A stretch of DNA of 7,595 nt from Quisquiliibacterium sp. (GTDB taxonomy: Bacteria > Pseudomonadota > Gammaproteobacteria > Burkholderiales > Burkholderiaceae_E): NCBI GenBank assembly GCA_030830765.1, contig JAURMJ010000050.1, positions 1 through 7,595 on the forward strand, given 5' to 3'. Below are positions 7,513 to 7,595 of this stretch, piece by piece. Under the pieces are notes generated by a model. That model searched no databases and was not told where the DNA came from. It saw only the letters and a list, made by a program, of their open reading frames with translations. Position numbers and translations under genes: made by a program. Position 1 is the first letter of the stretch; each line of letters begins with the position of its first letter.

Positions 7513-7536
7513 GATGCAGCCAGCGATGCAGCCAAC
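7513..7536 (+). repeat. Two tandem copies of a 12-bp unit
   Basis: GATGCAGCCAGC (7513-7524) is followed directly by GATGCAGCCAAC (7525-7536), differing at one base. With only two copies this may be a chance duplication or slippage product. Confidence 0.6.
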
Positions 7537-7547
7537 GGCTTGTTGGC
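7531..7547 (+). other. Small hairpin overlapping the tandem repeat
   Basis: GCCAAC (7531-7536) and GTTGGC (7542-7547) form a perfect 6-bp inverted repeat around a 5-nt loop. The single base that differs between the two tandem repeat copies is part of this stem. It is followed by GGGTCGAC, not a T-run. No function can be assigned. Confidence 0.35.
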
Positions 7548-7595
7548 GGGTCGACGCGGGACGCACGCCCAGGGACGCAGAATCAGGCAGCGCTC

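Larger units (their letters stand above)
7415..7595 (+). other. 3' end of the window without a convincing gene
   Basis: These 181 nt after the aldehyde dehydrogenase hold a hairpin, a short tandem repeat and a second small hairpin (listed separately). One + frame is open from about 7445 to the window edge, with an ATG at 7514 (MQPAMQPTACWR...). It has no Shine-Dalgarno and no recognisable sequence. I treat the stretch as intergenic, but a gene that starts here and continues past the edge cannot be excluded. Confidence 0.5.

Overview
The window is GC-rich, densely packed bacterial chromosome with every credible gene on the + strand. Gene content and protein sequences point to a betaproteobacterium, most likely Burkholderiales. 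The reasons are the dnaK-dnaJ order, a DnaK with the typical proteobacterial C-terminal tail, and a small acidic ORF directly after dnaJ that I remember from that group. No database search was possible, so the taxonomy is an inference.

Layout: (1) 1-1686 is the 3' part of dnaK; about 88 N-terminal codons lie before the window. (2) 1687-1785 is a 99-nt gap with two hairpins. The second is a 12-bp stem with a GAAA tetraloop followed by TTTT, and it ends 17 nt before the dnaJ start codon. (3) 1786-2904 is a complete dnaJ. (4) 2923-3243 encodes a 106-aa acidic protein of unknown function, 18 nt after dnaJ. (5) 3318-4682 is a complete beta-CASP metallo-beta-lactamase-fold RNA hydrolase with all catalytic motifs. 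(6) 4742-5908 is a BenE-family membrane transporter. (7) 5963-7414 is an NAD(P)-dependent aldehyde dehydrogenase with an intact active site. (8) 7415-7595 has no convincing gene; it holds a hairpin, a short tandem repeat and a second small hairpin.

Functionally, the left part is the Hsp70 machine: DnaK, its J-domain partner DnaJ and a possible accessory protein. The RNA hydrolase is a housekeeping-type nuclease. BenE and the aldehyde dehydrogenase are 54 nt apart and may form a small uptake/oxidation unit for an aromatic or other carboxylic compound, but no ring-cleavage genes are present to confirm this. I see no mobile elements, CRISPR arrays, tRNA or rRNA genes, and no sign of a large novel system. 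The most interesting points are the terminator-like structure just before dnaJ and the uncharacterised 106-aa protein.
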